Below the pieces are notes generated by a model. The model did not search any database. It was not told the origin of the DNA and worked only from the letters and a program-made list of their open reading frames with translations. Positions 1 to 14,145 of a stretch of 64,000 bases of DNA are shown piece after piece. This DNA comes from Parasponia andersonii (taxonomy: Eukaryota; Streptophyta; Magnoliopsida; Rosales; Cannabaceae). Where the stretch lies: positions 737,185 to 801,184 of the forward strand of contig JXTB01000145.1 of NCBI GenBank assembly GCA_002914805.1, written 5' to 3'. Position 1 is the first letter of the stretch. Every line of letters starts with the position of its first letter. The position numbers and the translations under genes are program-made.

Positions 1-37
1 TTTGAGTTATGGTTTCCATACTAAAAATTATACGTAA

Positions 38-275
38 GTTTTTTCTCTCAACTACCATCACCGAAGAGGGAAGTTTATTGAGCAAATCTTCAGAGTTTTG
101 GCTGTGAAAAATCTTTGACTCTCAAGCTCTCACACTTGAAATGCTTCTTAATCAAAACCAAGTCCTCAGCCCAATTTCGCTATAGACACAAATATTCTCA
201 ACAACTCAATTTTTGGCAATTTGATATAAACAATCTTTAGGATTGTATTAGATTTATTCAATCCTTAATATATGT
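38..275. repeat. Direct repeat copy 1 (about 240 bp)
   Basis: This segment matches 1049-1290 in the same orientation with moderate divergence. Shared blocks include 'gagttttggctgtg', 'tattctcaa' and the 'ttaggattgt' stretch followed by a run on T-rich DNA. The copies are about 1 kb apart and could be remnants of LTRs or a local duplication. No primer-binding site or coding sequence was recognised between them. The 275-1049 interval is AT-rich, except for a short GC-rich island near 553-590, and holds no gene I can support. Confidence 0.55.
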
Positions 276-1048
276 TTTAGTAAGCGGTACTAGAGTAGGA
301 TTTCATGTTAAATTTTTAAGATAAATCATGCATGTCTCTAATTTTCAATATCTTTTCCTATGTGGTTTTCTAGGTTTAGATTTAACATGTATGATTTTAT
401 GAATTTACATAATTTTGTTGAGATATGAATATTTAAGGGTTAAATTATAGGTTTCAAGTAGTATGAAGTCTAAGGTTAAAAATTAGCTAAAAATTGCATC
501 GAGATCGAGTTACCTTATATTAAAATCAGGCAATTATGATTATAGTGAATTGCCTCAGCGCCGCGGCGTACGTCTTTTGCCCGCACTGCCCAACTCCAAA
601 AACTCATCAATGTGGTACCCGAGTTTGGGTTTGAGAACTTTCTTTTTTTGTGGCCAGCGTCTCAATACTCAATTCTTGGCACCGTCATCTAACAACAAAG
701 GTAATTTTTTATGACCTAATTGAAGATTTTGGTCCTTTTGGGTAGAACTGAATCCTTTTCGACTCAATTCAAGGGGTTTTAACTCAAAACTTGACCAATT
801 AAGTTTAATTATCTCAACTCACCTTAAATTCGACCAATACTTTTGTTCATTGAAAACTCTATTTGGTTAGAAAGTTGATAAAAGTGTATAAACTCAGTTG
901 ATCAATTCTTTTCTTATTCATTGAAAATTTTAGTTTAAAACTTTTGGGCATTTTGGTTGATTTTCTTTGCACAACTTGTTTTGTATTCTGAACTTAATGA
1001 GTTGAAATAATATGTTGCCAAAATAATCTCTATTGTCTTATAAGCTCT

Positions 1049-1290
1049 TTTCTCTTAGTCACAATCACAGAAGAGAAAAATTTATTGAGCAAACTTTTAG
1101 AGTTTTGGCTGTGGAAGATCTTTGACCCTCAAACTTTCATACTTGAAATACTTTCGTAATCGTGATGAAGTCCTCAACCAAATCTCATTATAGATATAAA
1201 TATTCTCAAAAACCTAGTTCCTGACAAATTGATATGAACGATCCTTAGGATTGTTAAGTTTATTAAATCTTTAATTATGTTCTAACAACC
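1049..1290. repeat. Direct repeat copy 2 (about 240 bp)
   Basis: Second copy of the repeat at 38-275. Homology starts near the T-rich 'ttttctct' tract and ends at a 'tctttaatt' motif. The two copies differ by many substitutions and small indels, so the duplication is old. Identity of the parent element is unknown. Confidence 0.55.
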
Positions 1291-1333
1291 CAAACTTAGT
1301 ATATGGTGATATATATTTTTAAAAATAAGTTGA

Positions 1334-1442
1334 GGATCACTTCATTATATATAAATATATTTACCATAATAGCACGTGATATATATATTTAATACTTTTA
1401 CAATATTCTGTAAAAGTTATTGAATATATAATGAAGTGATCC
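1334..1442. repeat. Foldback element with perfect 18-bp terminal inverted repeats
   Basis: Positions 1334-1351 (GGATCACTTCATTATATA) are the exact reverse complement of 1425-1442. A second inverted pair lies inside: ACTTTTACA at 1394-1402 and TGTAAAAGT at 1409-1417. A 23-bp direct repeat ending in a G-box (CACGTG at 1373-1378 and 1472-1477) has one copy inside the foldback and one just outside. It resembles a small MITE-like hairpin. No target-site duplication is obvious because the flanks are (TA)n. Confidence 0.6.
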
Positions 1443-2118
1443 AATATATATATATATATTTACCATAATAGCACGTGATCTTTGAATAAATTTGCAATGA
1501 GAAATATCATAATTAGAGAATACGATAGAATAAAAAGAATAATGCAATCGTGCAATATAAACAAAAATAAAAAAGGATTGGCAACCTACTCTTTACTCTT
1601 TAGATTTAACAGCTAATAAGTGAATCCATTTGTTGCTACATAGTTTCCGAATTTATTTGGAAAAAAAAAAAGAAAATAGTTTCCGAATTCTTTAGGTGTG
1701 CATACTATTGGGAGATTCCAACTTTAATTGTATCTATCAAGTTAGAAGAAGGGGCTTAAGAGTGACAAATCAGAGACGGTTTTTTAATTGTCATCTCTAT
1801 CTTCGAAAGCTAATTGTAATGTCATATTCGGTCTATTAATTATTCTTTTAGATGCAGGATGGTATAAGAAATAGCCGAACAGAATATAAGAAAAATCATG
1901 GTTACTTATTATCCGTTGATAATGATAAAAAAATTAAGATAAAAATGCTAAATTTTTTATAATTAACAAAAATTAAGCACAATAATTTTCAAACTTTAAA
2001 ATTAAAATATATAAGTATATTTGACTCTGAATCATTATTTTAGCAAAAATATATGGATATAAGTAGTGTAAAATTAAATAAATATGTATGTTTAATAATT
2101 TTTTATGTGAATATATAT

Positions 2119-2120
<2 letters not shown>

Positions 2121-2152
<32 letters not shown>
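2121..2152. repeat. (TA)n microsatellite
   Basis: An uninterrupted run of TA dinucleotides. The rest of 1443-3174 is AT-rich, contains poly-A/poly-T runs, and shows no coding sequence or RNA gene that I can support. Confidence 0.9.
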
Positions 2153-2155
<3 letters not shown>

Positions 2156-3174
2156 GCAAGTACGATGCAGATTATACTAATACCGTCCTAACACCGTATC
2201 CCCAAACATTAATGGTGCTATTATTTCTGATGACGATCATTTTCGTCGTTTGAACAGTTTTTTTCCATTTTCATTCAGATCGGATAACCACAAATATCCG
2301 TAACAGAAGATTATATTGTCATCCCTAAAAATTTGCAATCACTTATTTTTAAATATAAGAGTAACCCTCGCAAAAAGTGATTCATGTGACAAAATTTTAG
2401 TAATCGAGTTATTTTGTTTTGTGTTCCTTAATTACTAATAGATATCCAAACAGTAAGGGAAAAATTATGTTGATTCCAAATCTTGTTCTAGTAAATGAGT
2501 AAAGACGACTCTGATTTTGCAACATTCAGATTTTTTTTTTTTGTATTACAAGTGAAATCAATGATGGAGATTTTCTCAAATAACATGTTGAGAACATCTC
2601 TACGTTTCATTTCAATTTTGAATTAAAGAAATTATAAATTTTACCAAGTAAAGCCCAACATACAAGAACGAGAAAAATCACACATCCGCCGCAATCACAT
2701 GGCAACATAGAATTAATCATTATATAGTAAACATGTAGTAATTTCGTTTTATTTTTCATGGTATGTATATGATTAAAAATAGCATGTTGTGAAAAGAAAG
2801 TATACCCAAAATAATAATAATAACTTGGAAACTGTTTCTTCAAGAAAAAAAAAATAATTTCTTTGTCTTTAGTGTTTGGACTTCTATCGCAATAGTTAAT
2901 TTAGAAGCTAAGCTTATTGTATATTGATAGCTTATAGTCCTGCCTTTCGTTTCTAATTTAATCTCATTTTATTTTATTTTCCAGACAATAACTTAGTCAA
3001 TATGCTATCCAAAAAAAAAAAAGAAAGAAAAAATGTCAGATCATTATTATATCTCCCAGTCTTTTATTCATCAAAATACATATATGATCTATATTAACAT
3101 ATATAACAATAAAACGGGTATAAAAACACCCCCATTCCTCCACAATTATAAACTAATTCAAATAAACATACATC

Positions 3175-3783
3175 ATGAGATCTCATAATTCTTCCTCTTT
3201 TCCTTTCCTCCCAATTTTCCTTCCCCTTTTCCTCTCCTTCATCCTCTCGACTCTCCCTCCCTCCACGGCTTCTTCCTCCTCCTCAAACCTCATCCAAGAA
3301 ACCTGCAAAAACTGTTCTGACACCGACCCAAATCTCAGCTACGACTTCTGCAAAGCCTCCCTCGAGTCCTTGCCGGAGGGTCGCCGGAGCTCCGATCTCC
3401 GGCAACTGGGTCTGGTCTCGATCAGACTGACCAAAAACAACGTGACTTCTACTGGGCATTTCATCAAGAAACTTCTGCGCAAGGATAATAGTAAGAAGAA
3501 GAAGTTGGATCCTTATGTTAAGGCTTGTTTGAGCGACTGCATGGAGCTCTATACTGATGCGGTGTCGACGGTCAAAGTGGCTGCGAAGGATTACAAGGCG
3601 AAGCGATACGACGACGCGAATATTGGTCTGAGTTCGGTGATGGACGCTGCAACGACTTGTGAGGATGGATTTAAGGAGAGACACGAGACTGAAGCTCGTG
3701 TCGTTTCGCCTTTGACCAAGAGAAACCACGATACGTTTCAGTTGACTGCTATTTCTCTTTCTATAATTAATATGCTTCGTTGA
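3175..3783 (+). CDS. Invertase/pectin methylesterase inhibitor-domain protein
   Basis: A single uninterrupted 202-residue frame. Residues 1 to about 32 form a hydrophobic, Ser/Pro-rich signal peptide, so the protein should enter the secretory pathway. The mature part shows the PMEI/invertase-inhibitor pattern: a first cysteine group (Cys44, Cys47, Cys59, within a YDFC motif) and a second group (Cys118, Cys122, and Cys162 in TTCEDGF). The family folds as a four-helix bundle held by two disulfides and inhibits either apoplastic/vacuolar invertases or pectin methylesterases. The CKxC spacing resembles the 'putative invertase inhibitor' (Pla a 1-like) subgroup, but the target enzyme cannot be told from sequence. 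A lysine-rich stretch at about 103-110 is unusual. The ATG follows an A-rich leader with a possible TATA sequence near 3118-3123. Length is normal for the family and the gene looks intact. Confidence 0.88.
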   Translation: MRSHNSSSFPFLPIFLPLFLSFILSTLPPSTASSSSSNLIQETCKNCSDTDPNLSYDFCKASLESLPEGRRSSDLRQLGLVSIRLTKNNVTSTGHFIKKLLRKDNSKKKKLDPYVKACLSDCMELYTDAVSTVKVAAKDYKAKRYDDANIGLSSVMDAATTCEDGFKERHETEARVVSPLTKRNHDTFQLTAISLSIINMLR

Positions 3784-5670
3784 TAAATAAATAAATTTAT
3801 GATAAAAAGAAAAACAACATGTTATTTATGGGGTTTGATTTCTTTTCCTTTCCTTTTTTTTTTTGTTTATATTATTTGATTTATTGATTATACAGTATAT
3901 ATATTTGTCTACAAATTTAGAATGAATCTCAAATTATATAACACTTTTCATCTTAATATATATACATATATATATATGAAATAGGATACGAAAAAATAAT
4001 TATCGGGAGAACATGTTCTAAATCACGTCATCGTTAGGTTTAATTGGATTTGCATACTTAGTTGATTAAGATTTGTTCGTGATACTACCACTAAAATGTA
4101 TGCTCTTTGTTCTAAAAAAAAAACTGTCTTTAAGATTTTTTTTCCCAATAATCAATGTCGTAAGGAATTTTTTTTTTTTTAAATATCCGATATCGTAAGG
4201 ATGAGTAAAGGAAAAGTAAGATGTTACTTATTTTTTCTTTATCTACGTGTTGTATTGTTATTTATTTTTAATCTTCAGTATATTCTTTAACCGACACATA
4301 TAAATTGAATTTCAGGATGTTTTGAGTTATGAACCGCGACATCATTTTTCTTCTAATTTAACCTTCAGTGTAATTACTCAATAAATGATTATAGGATGGA
4401 CGTAAAATTTCTATTGGTGATCTTTGAAGCTATCATATTCCATGAAAAAATACAAATAAATAAAAAATAAAAAATTTAGAGCTCACATTAGGTAGGGGTG
4501 ACTTCCATTTAATCTACAGCTAGCCACTATTAATTGAACAATTTATTGTAGGATTCCAGAATTTAACTTCTACGTCCTTCATATTGATTGCACATTCTAT
4601 CATTTAGTTGGTTTAAATCTAAAGATTAAAAAAAAATAATTTAAAAAACCATTTAAAATAAAAACTAGTTTTCAACCGATTTAAACATCTCACCACCAAT
4701 TTCTCAAAATGGGATGCTGCTAATGTAGCTAAAAGAAAGAAGAAACTCAACTAGGGTTAGAAAATGACTTGCACTCTCACATATGGCCAATAATAATAAT
4801 TAATAAAAAGAACAAAAGAAAGTCAATAGTGGATCATTATCACTAATATGAAGAGGTAATGTTCAAAGTGGAAATCATGAAATTGTGTGATCAGTGAAAA
4901 TAAGTTGGATTTATACCAACCTGAAACAATGATCCTTTCAAAGCTTTGAGCCAAAAAACAAAAATGGACTTGTTCATATCTTTTCTTTTTCAAACTGGAA
5001 TATTTGTGTTTCCATCTGTTTTTTCAAAAGTTTCCTACAAAACAATACTTAATTTTTAAAATAAATAAAAAGAATACCTAAGTGGTAAAAATTTCATTGA
5101 TTTGTGTGATCTTTTTCAGAACCAAGAGTGTCATTGTAATTATCATTGGACCAAGAGAGTGAAACTATAATTTTGACATAAATATGGGGTATCAGTGTTT
5201 ATTTTATTTTATATTTTTTTTTTCACCACTGCATAAATTGGAAGGGAAAGCAAAATAATTAGCGTAAGTGATCGCGTGTTTTTTGGAGTTATCTTCAAGG
5301 CTGAGATTGCTATCTCGGTTGGTCGTTGCTTTGTTCTAAAAGTCTAGACTTAAATTATACACAATATTGTATCCTTCGAGAATCAAGATAATTTCGATGA
5401 TAATAAGCATTCAAAATTGCAGCTTAAGAAACAGATTTTGGTGTTGTTAAATAGATTTTGGTATCAACTTGGCCATTCCTTTGACCTGAAGTCCATTTCT
5501 AAACACATTTATTTAATTAATATGCATCACGAGTTTACAGTAAGTTCTGAACAGTACCTTTTCGGCTGAACCTTTGTATTCTCATTAATAATTCTTAAGC
5601 ATATTTTTATAAATACTTGTTTTTGGAAATATATATACAACACGGATTTTATACGTAAAATGTATAGTAT
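3784..5670. other. Gene-free AT-rich interval
   Basis: Downstream of the inhibitor gene. It contains poly-T and poly-A tracts and a short (TA)n near 3957-3977. I see no open frame of coding quality, no tRNA-like structure and no recognisable element. Confidence 0.6.
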
Positions 5671-5970
5671 AAAAATTATAACTAAAAATCAGTATTTATT
5701 TCAAAATATGTAATATATATAAATTTATATTGTAAATGTAAACCATAGATAATAATTTACATTGTAAATATATACATATTCTATACATGAAACTTATACC
5801 GTATTATATATTTCATGAATAAAAATTATACTTAAAAGTTCGATATACATTTCAAAATATAAAACACATGTATAAATTTACACTACGAATGTAAACCTTT
5901 GATAAAAAATTATATCGTAAATATACATCATACATATTTTACATATGAAATATAAACCTAAAAATGAGTA
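5671..5970. repeat. Degenerate tandem repeat, about 150-bp unit
   Basis: The stretch starting 'aaaaattata' at 5671 recurs at 5821 with the same order of sub-blocks: a 'ttcaaaatat' box, 'ataaattta', a 'gtaaacc' box, then 'tttacat..taaatata'. This gives a period of about 150 bp for two units, with a partial third after 5970. It is non-coding, and a related AT-rich stretch seems present near 29450-29580. Confidence 0.55.
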
Positions 5971-6069
5971 TTTTCGAATTAGAAATGAAACAAATATTTT
6001 GAAATATAATGCGCAAAAACGGGTATTGGGTATAAATTTCTCATCGGAAATTGGAAAATATTAGAGGAA

Positions 6070-6770
6070 ATTTGATTTTTTTTTATAGTAAATTAAAAAA
6101 AATGAAAAATCCAAGATTATTAATTTTTTTGAAAAATCTCAAAACTATTTAGAAAGTTACCACTTGTAAAATATTTATAAAATATCATTTTTCACTAATT
6201 AATGAGATACTTGAGGTGGTTGGTCAAGTTCTTGAGATAATCAAACTAGTTACCTCGTATCCTCAAATAACTCTTAATTACTCTAAATTACTTGATTAGT
6301 TACCTCGAACATCTTAAAATTATCGGTTTTCAAAAAAATGTAATTTCAAAAGTTTCAGCCCATTTCAAATTTTCTAATTTTTTAGACTGTGGGCCTGGAT
6401 TTAAGTAAATAGCCCAGGGCTTCTTACAAAAATTCAGACCCAAAATCTTAAAAATTGAAAAAAAAAATATTTTGAAAAATCAGTTAGAAAATATGACTTT
6501 TAAAAAATTTATTTAGGCCAATATCACTTTTAAATTTCTTTAGAAAAATACAATTTTCTGTTAAAAGTTGGTATTTTTAAAAAATACTTGAAGTAACTGA
6601 TATATTTAGTCGGGTTACCCCAAATGACTTAACTGACGAGTATCTCATCAATTAGTTAAAAAAAAAAATGATGTTTACCATATAGTTTTAAAATTTTTAT
6701 TTTCTAAATAAGTATGGGTTAAAAAAGGGATAAAAAAAACAAATTCACCATTCGGGATTTTTATTTTCTT
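6070..6770. repeat. Large imperfect foldback repeat (about 0.7 kb)
   Basis: The left half contains 'atcatttttcactaatt' followed by 'atgagatact' near 6183-6212. The right half near 6627-6680 contains the reverse complement of the same blocks ('agtatctcat', 'aattagtt', 'aaatgatgtt'). The centre carries 'gactgtgggcctgg'. The arms are imperfect, so this is an old inverted-repeat transposon or MITE-like element. A related copy lies at 56735-57115. Confidence 0.5.
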
Positions 6771-7205
6771 TTTTTGGTTGAAATCTTACCAATATAAAAT
6801 TAAACTTCCTCTATATTCATCTCTCTTTATGTAGCGTATAAGCGCAAGTCGGCCAGGCCCACTGATTTCTAAGGCGGAAGATTGCTTTGATACTGGCCTC
6901 ACATGTCCCAAATTGTGATGAGGCCACGCGGGTCTAAATTCTAATTCAGAACCTCTTTCCCAACCTGGTTAATAAATAAAAAAAAGAACGAACTTTATAC
7001 CCTCGAAATTGGATCCCTTTCCCACTTTCACACTACATATTGTTCATTGCAGGAGATAGGCTAGTTGACTAGCTTCCTTCGTATATTATAACTAAAAGCA
7101 AATAATTTTTATTGTTAATATGATTAAACGCACAGCCATAGAAGAGGCCAAAAAATATCACACAACTATGCACTTATTAATTAGTGGGATTGATAGTAAC
7201 CACAA

Positions 7206-7343
7206 GAAAGGTGATAATATTTCAAGCACAAAAATAATAATAATAACGAAAGAAAGGTGATAATATTTCAAGCACAAAAATAATAATAATAACGAAAGAA
7301 AGGTGAAAATATTTCAAGCACAAAAATAATAATAATAACGAAA
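7206..7343. repeat. 46-bp tandem repeat, three units
   Basis: Units start at 7206, 7252 and 7298 (GAAAGGTGA...), with a partial fourth at 7344. Each unit includes an (ATA)n run and 'aacgaaa'. Near-identity of the units points to recent slippage or unequal exchange. Apparent open frames across it are a consequence of repetition and are not called as genes. The remaining sequence to 8308 shows no feature except the 3' flank of the acyl carrier gene. Confidence 0.85.
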
Positions 7344-8308
7344 GAAAGGTGATATGGAGTGCAGAATTTCGATTCAAACAATGGACATATAAACGTATGT
7401 GAACATACGACCTCGGTTCTCTGCGCTCGTATTCCAACCACAGGAGGATAATAGCTGTGGTGGAATGCAAAGAAGTTGCCTCTACGAAAAACATACATCA
7501 AGAAAAATAAAATGATAATACTTATAATAATGATGATGTTAGTTAGCATCTACCTTGTATCTAGAAAATCTGTATATAATGGGGAGATGGGAATTTATTT
7601 TCATTATTTGGGTAGACAAAAGCTTGCTGGTTAACAATTTTGGTCGTTGTTCTCTGCTTAAAAAGTTAAATTAAAGGAGATCTTCTAAAGTTATCAACAA
7701 GCACCAACCGTCACATAGAAAACTAAGATCAAAATAGAGAGAACGGTTGAAGGGATCATCAAACGAAGACATGGATATTGATAACTTGATTAACTACTAT
7801 ACAAGACATCTACAGTAAATAATCAACAAGAGTAGCACACGACTAAACTCTTCATACTCAAAAGTCCAGGTGGTTCTTTTAATTTAAAACTTGTAACTCT
7901 GTGGAAAATTTGATTTAAAAGTCACCGCCAGTAATAAAACCATTTACGAAAAAGTCCAGCACACATAATGTACCCAAATTGGCATTTGAAATCTTGTAAC
8001 AAATTAACAAGCCAAATTAAAACAGAATTTGTGTGTTTAACCCAAAAACAAGAAAACAAACAAATCCGAAAAATGGCAAAATATGGCCGATACTCTAACA
8101 GTTCGAATTTGAAGCATATCAAAAACATTGAAGTTTTACAGCAAAGAGATTGAAGTTTAGTTCTGGAAAGACTGTTACTTTTCAAACAGATTCAGATTAT
8201 TTTCCACCCAAGATGGCTCAAATTTCTACAAAAGCCAAATGAACAAAAAGAAATGAAGCTTGAGCAGGCCAATTTCTTTTAAAAGAAAAAGCTGCTGCAA
8301 AAGAAAAA

Positions 8309-9753
8309 CTAACTTGCCATTGGATGCTTGGCGATGAACTCAATGGCTAGATGTGTAGAGTCAATCTTATCAGCTTCCAGGTCCGGAATCTCCAACTTGA
8401 ACTCCTCTTCCAAAGCCATCACAATCTCCACATTGTCCAAGCTATCCAAGCCTAAATCCTTCTGGAAATGTACATCGGGAGACACCTATGGATAATTGCA
8501 GAAAATTCCACTAGTCAAAATACATCGTTAAGCTTTAATTACACAGGACATATAGCAATAGAAAGTACATGCTAGACTAGTGATCGCTAATGAAATGCGA
8601 TAGGGAAAAAAAATCACAATCAGAAGGTCCTTTGTTTTTTATCTTATAATGCTTCTAATAAACAACATATAAGCACTGAATCAAACAAAAATTAATCAAT
8701 AAAAAAAGTTCCAATGTGTTATCTATCAAAGGTAGACAAGTCCAAGTGACAGAACCAAATACGCATCAATTATTTATTGCTTAGGTTTCTAGATGGTAGA
8801 GAGTTCTACAAGAGAATTTGTAAGGCAAAATGTAATCACAAACAATATTTGATACAAAAACAACACAAGATGGCTCTGTAGGCCAAGGCAACCAGAACAG
8901 CCTCCTTAAGAAACCAAGCCAACTCCATCCAAATACCTTTGGCAGGCTTATAGAAATGTTTCTAACCAAATAAATATGAAGATAACCAACAAGGGGCAAA
9001 TGGGTTAGAGGATACAGGGAGAAAGAAGGGTAGTTCAAAATTCAAACTCCACCTCATTATCTACTCTCGAGCCACTAAAGTTTTTCCATTGTTGGATTTA
9101 TGAGATAAGAAACTAAAAGCTTTTCAGTAGCACAATGCATCAAATCTTAGATCCCAAATCTGAGCTCCTCTTTAACCCCAAAGAATGGTGCTTTCCCAAT
9201 CAAACAAAGTATGGGAAGCCGAAATCCGGCGACAGTTTTCATAACAAGCGGGTTAATTTCTCCACGTGAAATGTCCACAATGAAAGTGAATAAAACGTCA
9301 TAAATTTTCAATACAATCACATATCACAAAAACCACCCAAGACTAAACAAATATATTAGTAAGAAATTAGAATGTTTGGTAGCCTAGAAAACATAGGAAA
9401 AGAAAATAGAGTTTCCGATCCAACGCTCAGCGGAGTGCAGCCATTTCATTTCTACAAAGAAAATGCTAAACTTTCCTTCTAATTTTCCTTTTTCGGGGAA
9501 ATCGAGCATGAAATTTTCTCTGGAAACAAACAGAATGCGAAAGAGAGTATACCTTGGAAGGATCGACTTTGGGGAAGCTCTTGACGACGGAGAGGACTCT
9601 CTCGATGACCTCCTCTTTGGTGATATGATCGTCGTGAGATGACATCCAGCGGAGAAGAGTGGTGGAGGAAGGCCCTCCTATTGTCCGTCTAGTTAGGGTT
9701 AGGGTTTGAATTGGAATTCGAACATGGCGAAGTACGGCTGCTCTCAGCGCCAT
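8309..9753 (-). CDS. mtACP: Mitochondrial acyl carrier protein (two exons)
   Basis: Exon 1 is 9553-9753 and exon 2 is 8309-8485, separated by a 1,067-bp GT-AG intron. The joined frame gives 125 residues. Residues 1 to about 36 are Arg/Ser/Thr-rich with few acidic residues, a typical mitochondrial presequence. The ACP domain follows, with the phosphopantetheine motif DLGLDSL and attachment Ser82, then [10 protein letters not shown] on helix III. The family carries acyl chains in mitochondrial type II fatty acid synthesis, feeding lipoic acid production, and can associate with respiratory complex I. The sequence is closer to the mtACP1/2 type than mtACP3. The start is the first ATG before the presequence; a (CT)n run (+ strand, about 9753-9773) lies immediately upstream in the leader. 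It is divergently arranged relative to RABH1, about 1.5 kb away. No defects were seen. Confidence 0.92.
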
Positions 9754-10129
9754 CTCTCTCTCTCTCTCTCTCTCGCGCTTCGCTTGCTACAACTCTTTTG
9801 GGTCTTTGGGTTTGGGGTGGTGAGAGTGAGAGTTGAGACCACTGCACCAGCCGATTCGAAAGGCCCAAGACTCGATCCTCTCGTGCTTACCACGTGCTTT
9901 CATCTTTACACCCCCAATTTCTTTTTTCATTAAATAATAGGAATAATTGTTAAAAAAATTTGCATAAAGACTAATCATAATTTAATTTCTTTTTTTTATC
10001 GATTAATTTTTTTTTCAAAAAAAGGTATAGTTCTTTAATAAAATTTTAAATGTCTTATTTATTATTAGAGTATTGCTACGAATCACTATATGATAATTTA
10101 ACACCATATGACATCTTTATTTAGAAATC

Positions 10130-10865
10130 GTCATTCTAAATAATTGTCGTTTTAATTTGTTGATTTTTATTTTGTCTACTTGGTTGCCATTTTCAAACTA
10201 TTTTCAGCGATACGTCCTCTTTTGAAGCTAATTGTTGTTGTAACGTGTAAATAGATGTTTCATTTTTCGTTTTGCAAAACTATTGTCGTCTGTGGTTATT
10301 TTTGTTTTGTTCTTAAAATCACTGTCGTTTTTATGATATATTGTCGTTTCTGTAAGATATTGTCTTTTCCCAAGCTTTTCAAGGTACTTATCCTTCCTAA
10401 GTTGTTGCAGATTAGCGCTTGCAACTTCTTGTCGCGTGAATTGATACATAATATTTTGTCGTTCTCGGAAGGTATTGTTCTTAGAATTTTCTCAACTGCT
10501 GTCGTTTGTCATCATTGTCGCTTTATAGGAGCTAATTTTTCAATGTGTCATGGTTTTTTTAGTCGCCTCTATTCTTAGTTGCTGTAGTAGTTATACATGA
10601 TATTCAGTCGTTTGTAGTATGTATTGTCGTTCGTATTTTTCAGTCGTATGTATTGTTGTTCAAGATCTCTCGTTGTTCAATAGTTTCTTTCTTTTTTGTT
10701 TTTTTTTTGTTTGTTGTTTCTAAGTTGTTGTAGTAGTTTGTGTGTTATTGACATTGAAGAATTGGATCGTCATTACATTGTTTGTTGTCGTATTTTTAAA
10801 TTTCTTTTCGTTTGCCTTTAATTATTGTCGTTTAACGACGTGACGTTCTTCTCTCAGTCGTTAAG
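10130..10865. repeat. Array of a dispersed TGTCGTTT-like motif
   Basis: About 16 copies of (T/A)GTCG(T/C) are scattered through this AT-rich interval at irregular 15-60 bp spacing. Full TGTCGTTT copies lie near 10145, 10323, 10342, 10500 and 10826, with variants near 10284, 10430, 10457, 10516, 10606, 10625, 10642 and 10856. Nearly all are in the same orientation. Subterminal regions of CACTA-type transposons carry arrays of short CG-containing repeats of this kind, so a decayed element end is my inference, but no CACTA terminus was found. It lies in the intergenic space between the divergent mtACP and RABH1 genes. Confidence 0.5.
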
Positions 10866-11039
10866 AAAGAAAAAAAAAGATAAAACGGAGCTCCGTTACC
10901 CGTTTCGTCGAAACATCTCATCTTACCAAACCAAGACCCAGAATCACACGCATAAAAGTGTCCGTTTCTTAACTTTTTCCAAAAGTTTTCATTGTCCCGT
11001 TCCGTTTTCTGTCTGAGAGTCTCTCCAGAAATCGATGGT

Positions 11040-13742
<2,703 letters not shown>

Positions 13743-14129
13743 TAATATGCTATTCAAGCTGTCATATTTGTGGCTTCATTTGCTTTTTTGATCCTATTGT
13801 CTGTAAAGCTCCATCTTTCTTTTTTTTTTTTTTTTTTTTTGTAGCATTGGTTTTTTTTTGTGTATGGTTGATTGTTAAAAGGTTTAGGCCCTTATTCGGC
13901 TAAGGATTAGAAACTGAAAACTATTTGAGATAAAAGTTATCACATGAAAGCACTTTACATAAAGTGATTATTTGCAATATATGGGTCTCGTAGTTGACTT
14001 TACTTCTCACTGCTTACATTTGGTTTTCTTTTTGGCTTCATAAGTTGGAACTAGGAAAGGACAGTTATTCTTCTGTCCAAATGTTTAGAAGCAGAACCAC
14101 CACACTTTGTAGGCGTTGTGTTCTGTATC

Positions 14130-14145
14130 AATAAAGGCCGATGAA
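14130..14145 (+). promoter_or_regulatory. Candidate polyadenylation signal of RABH1
   Basis: An AATAAA lies in 'tcaataaagg', about 390 bp after the RABH1 stop, in a T-rich to GT-rich context expected for a plant 3' UTR. The same sequence recurs at about 18699-18708 downstream of the intact purine permease, as part of the segmental duplication. Confidence 0.45.

Noticed and set aside
3283..3729. 148-codon open frame antisense to the invertase inhibitor
   Set aside because: It lies entirely opposite a clear coding region and has no family motif; it is a shadow frame.
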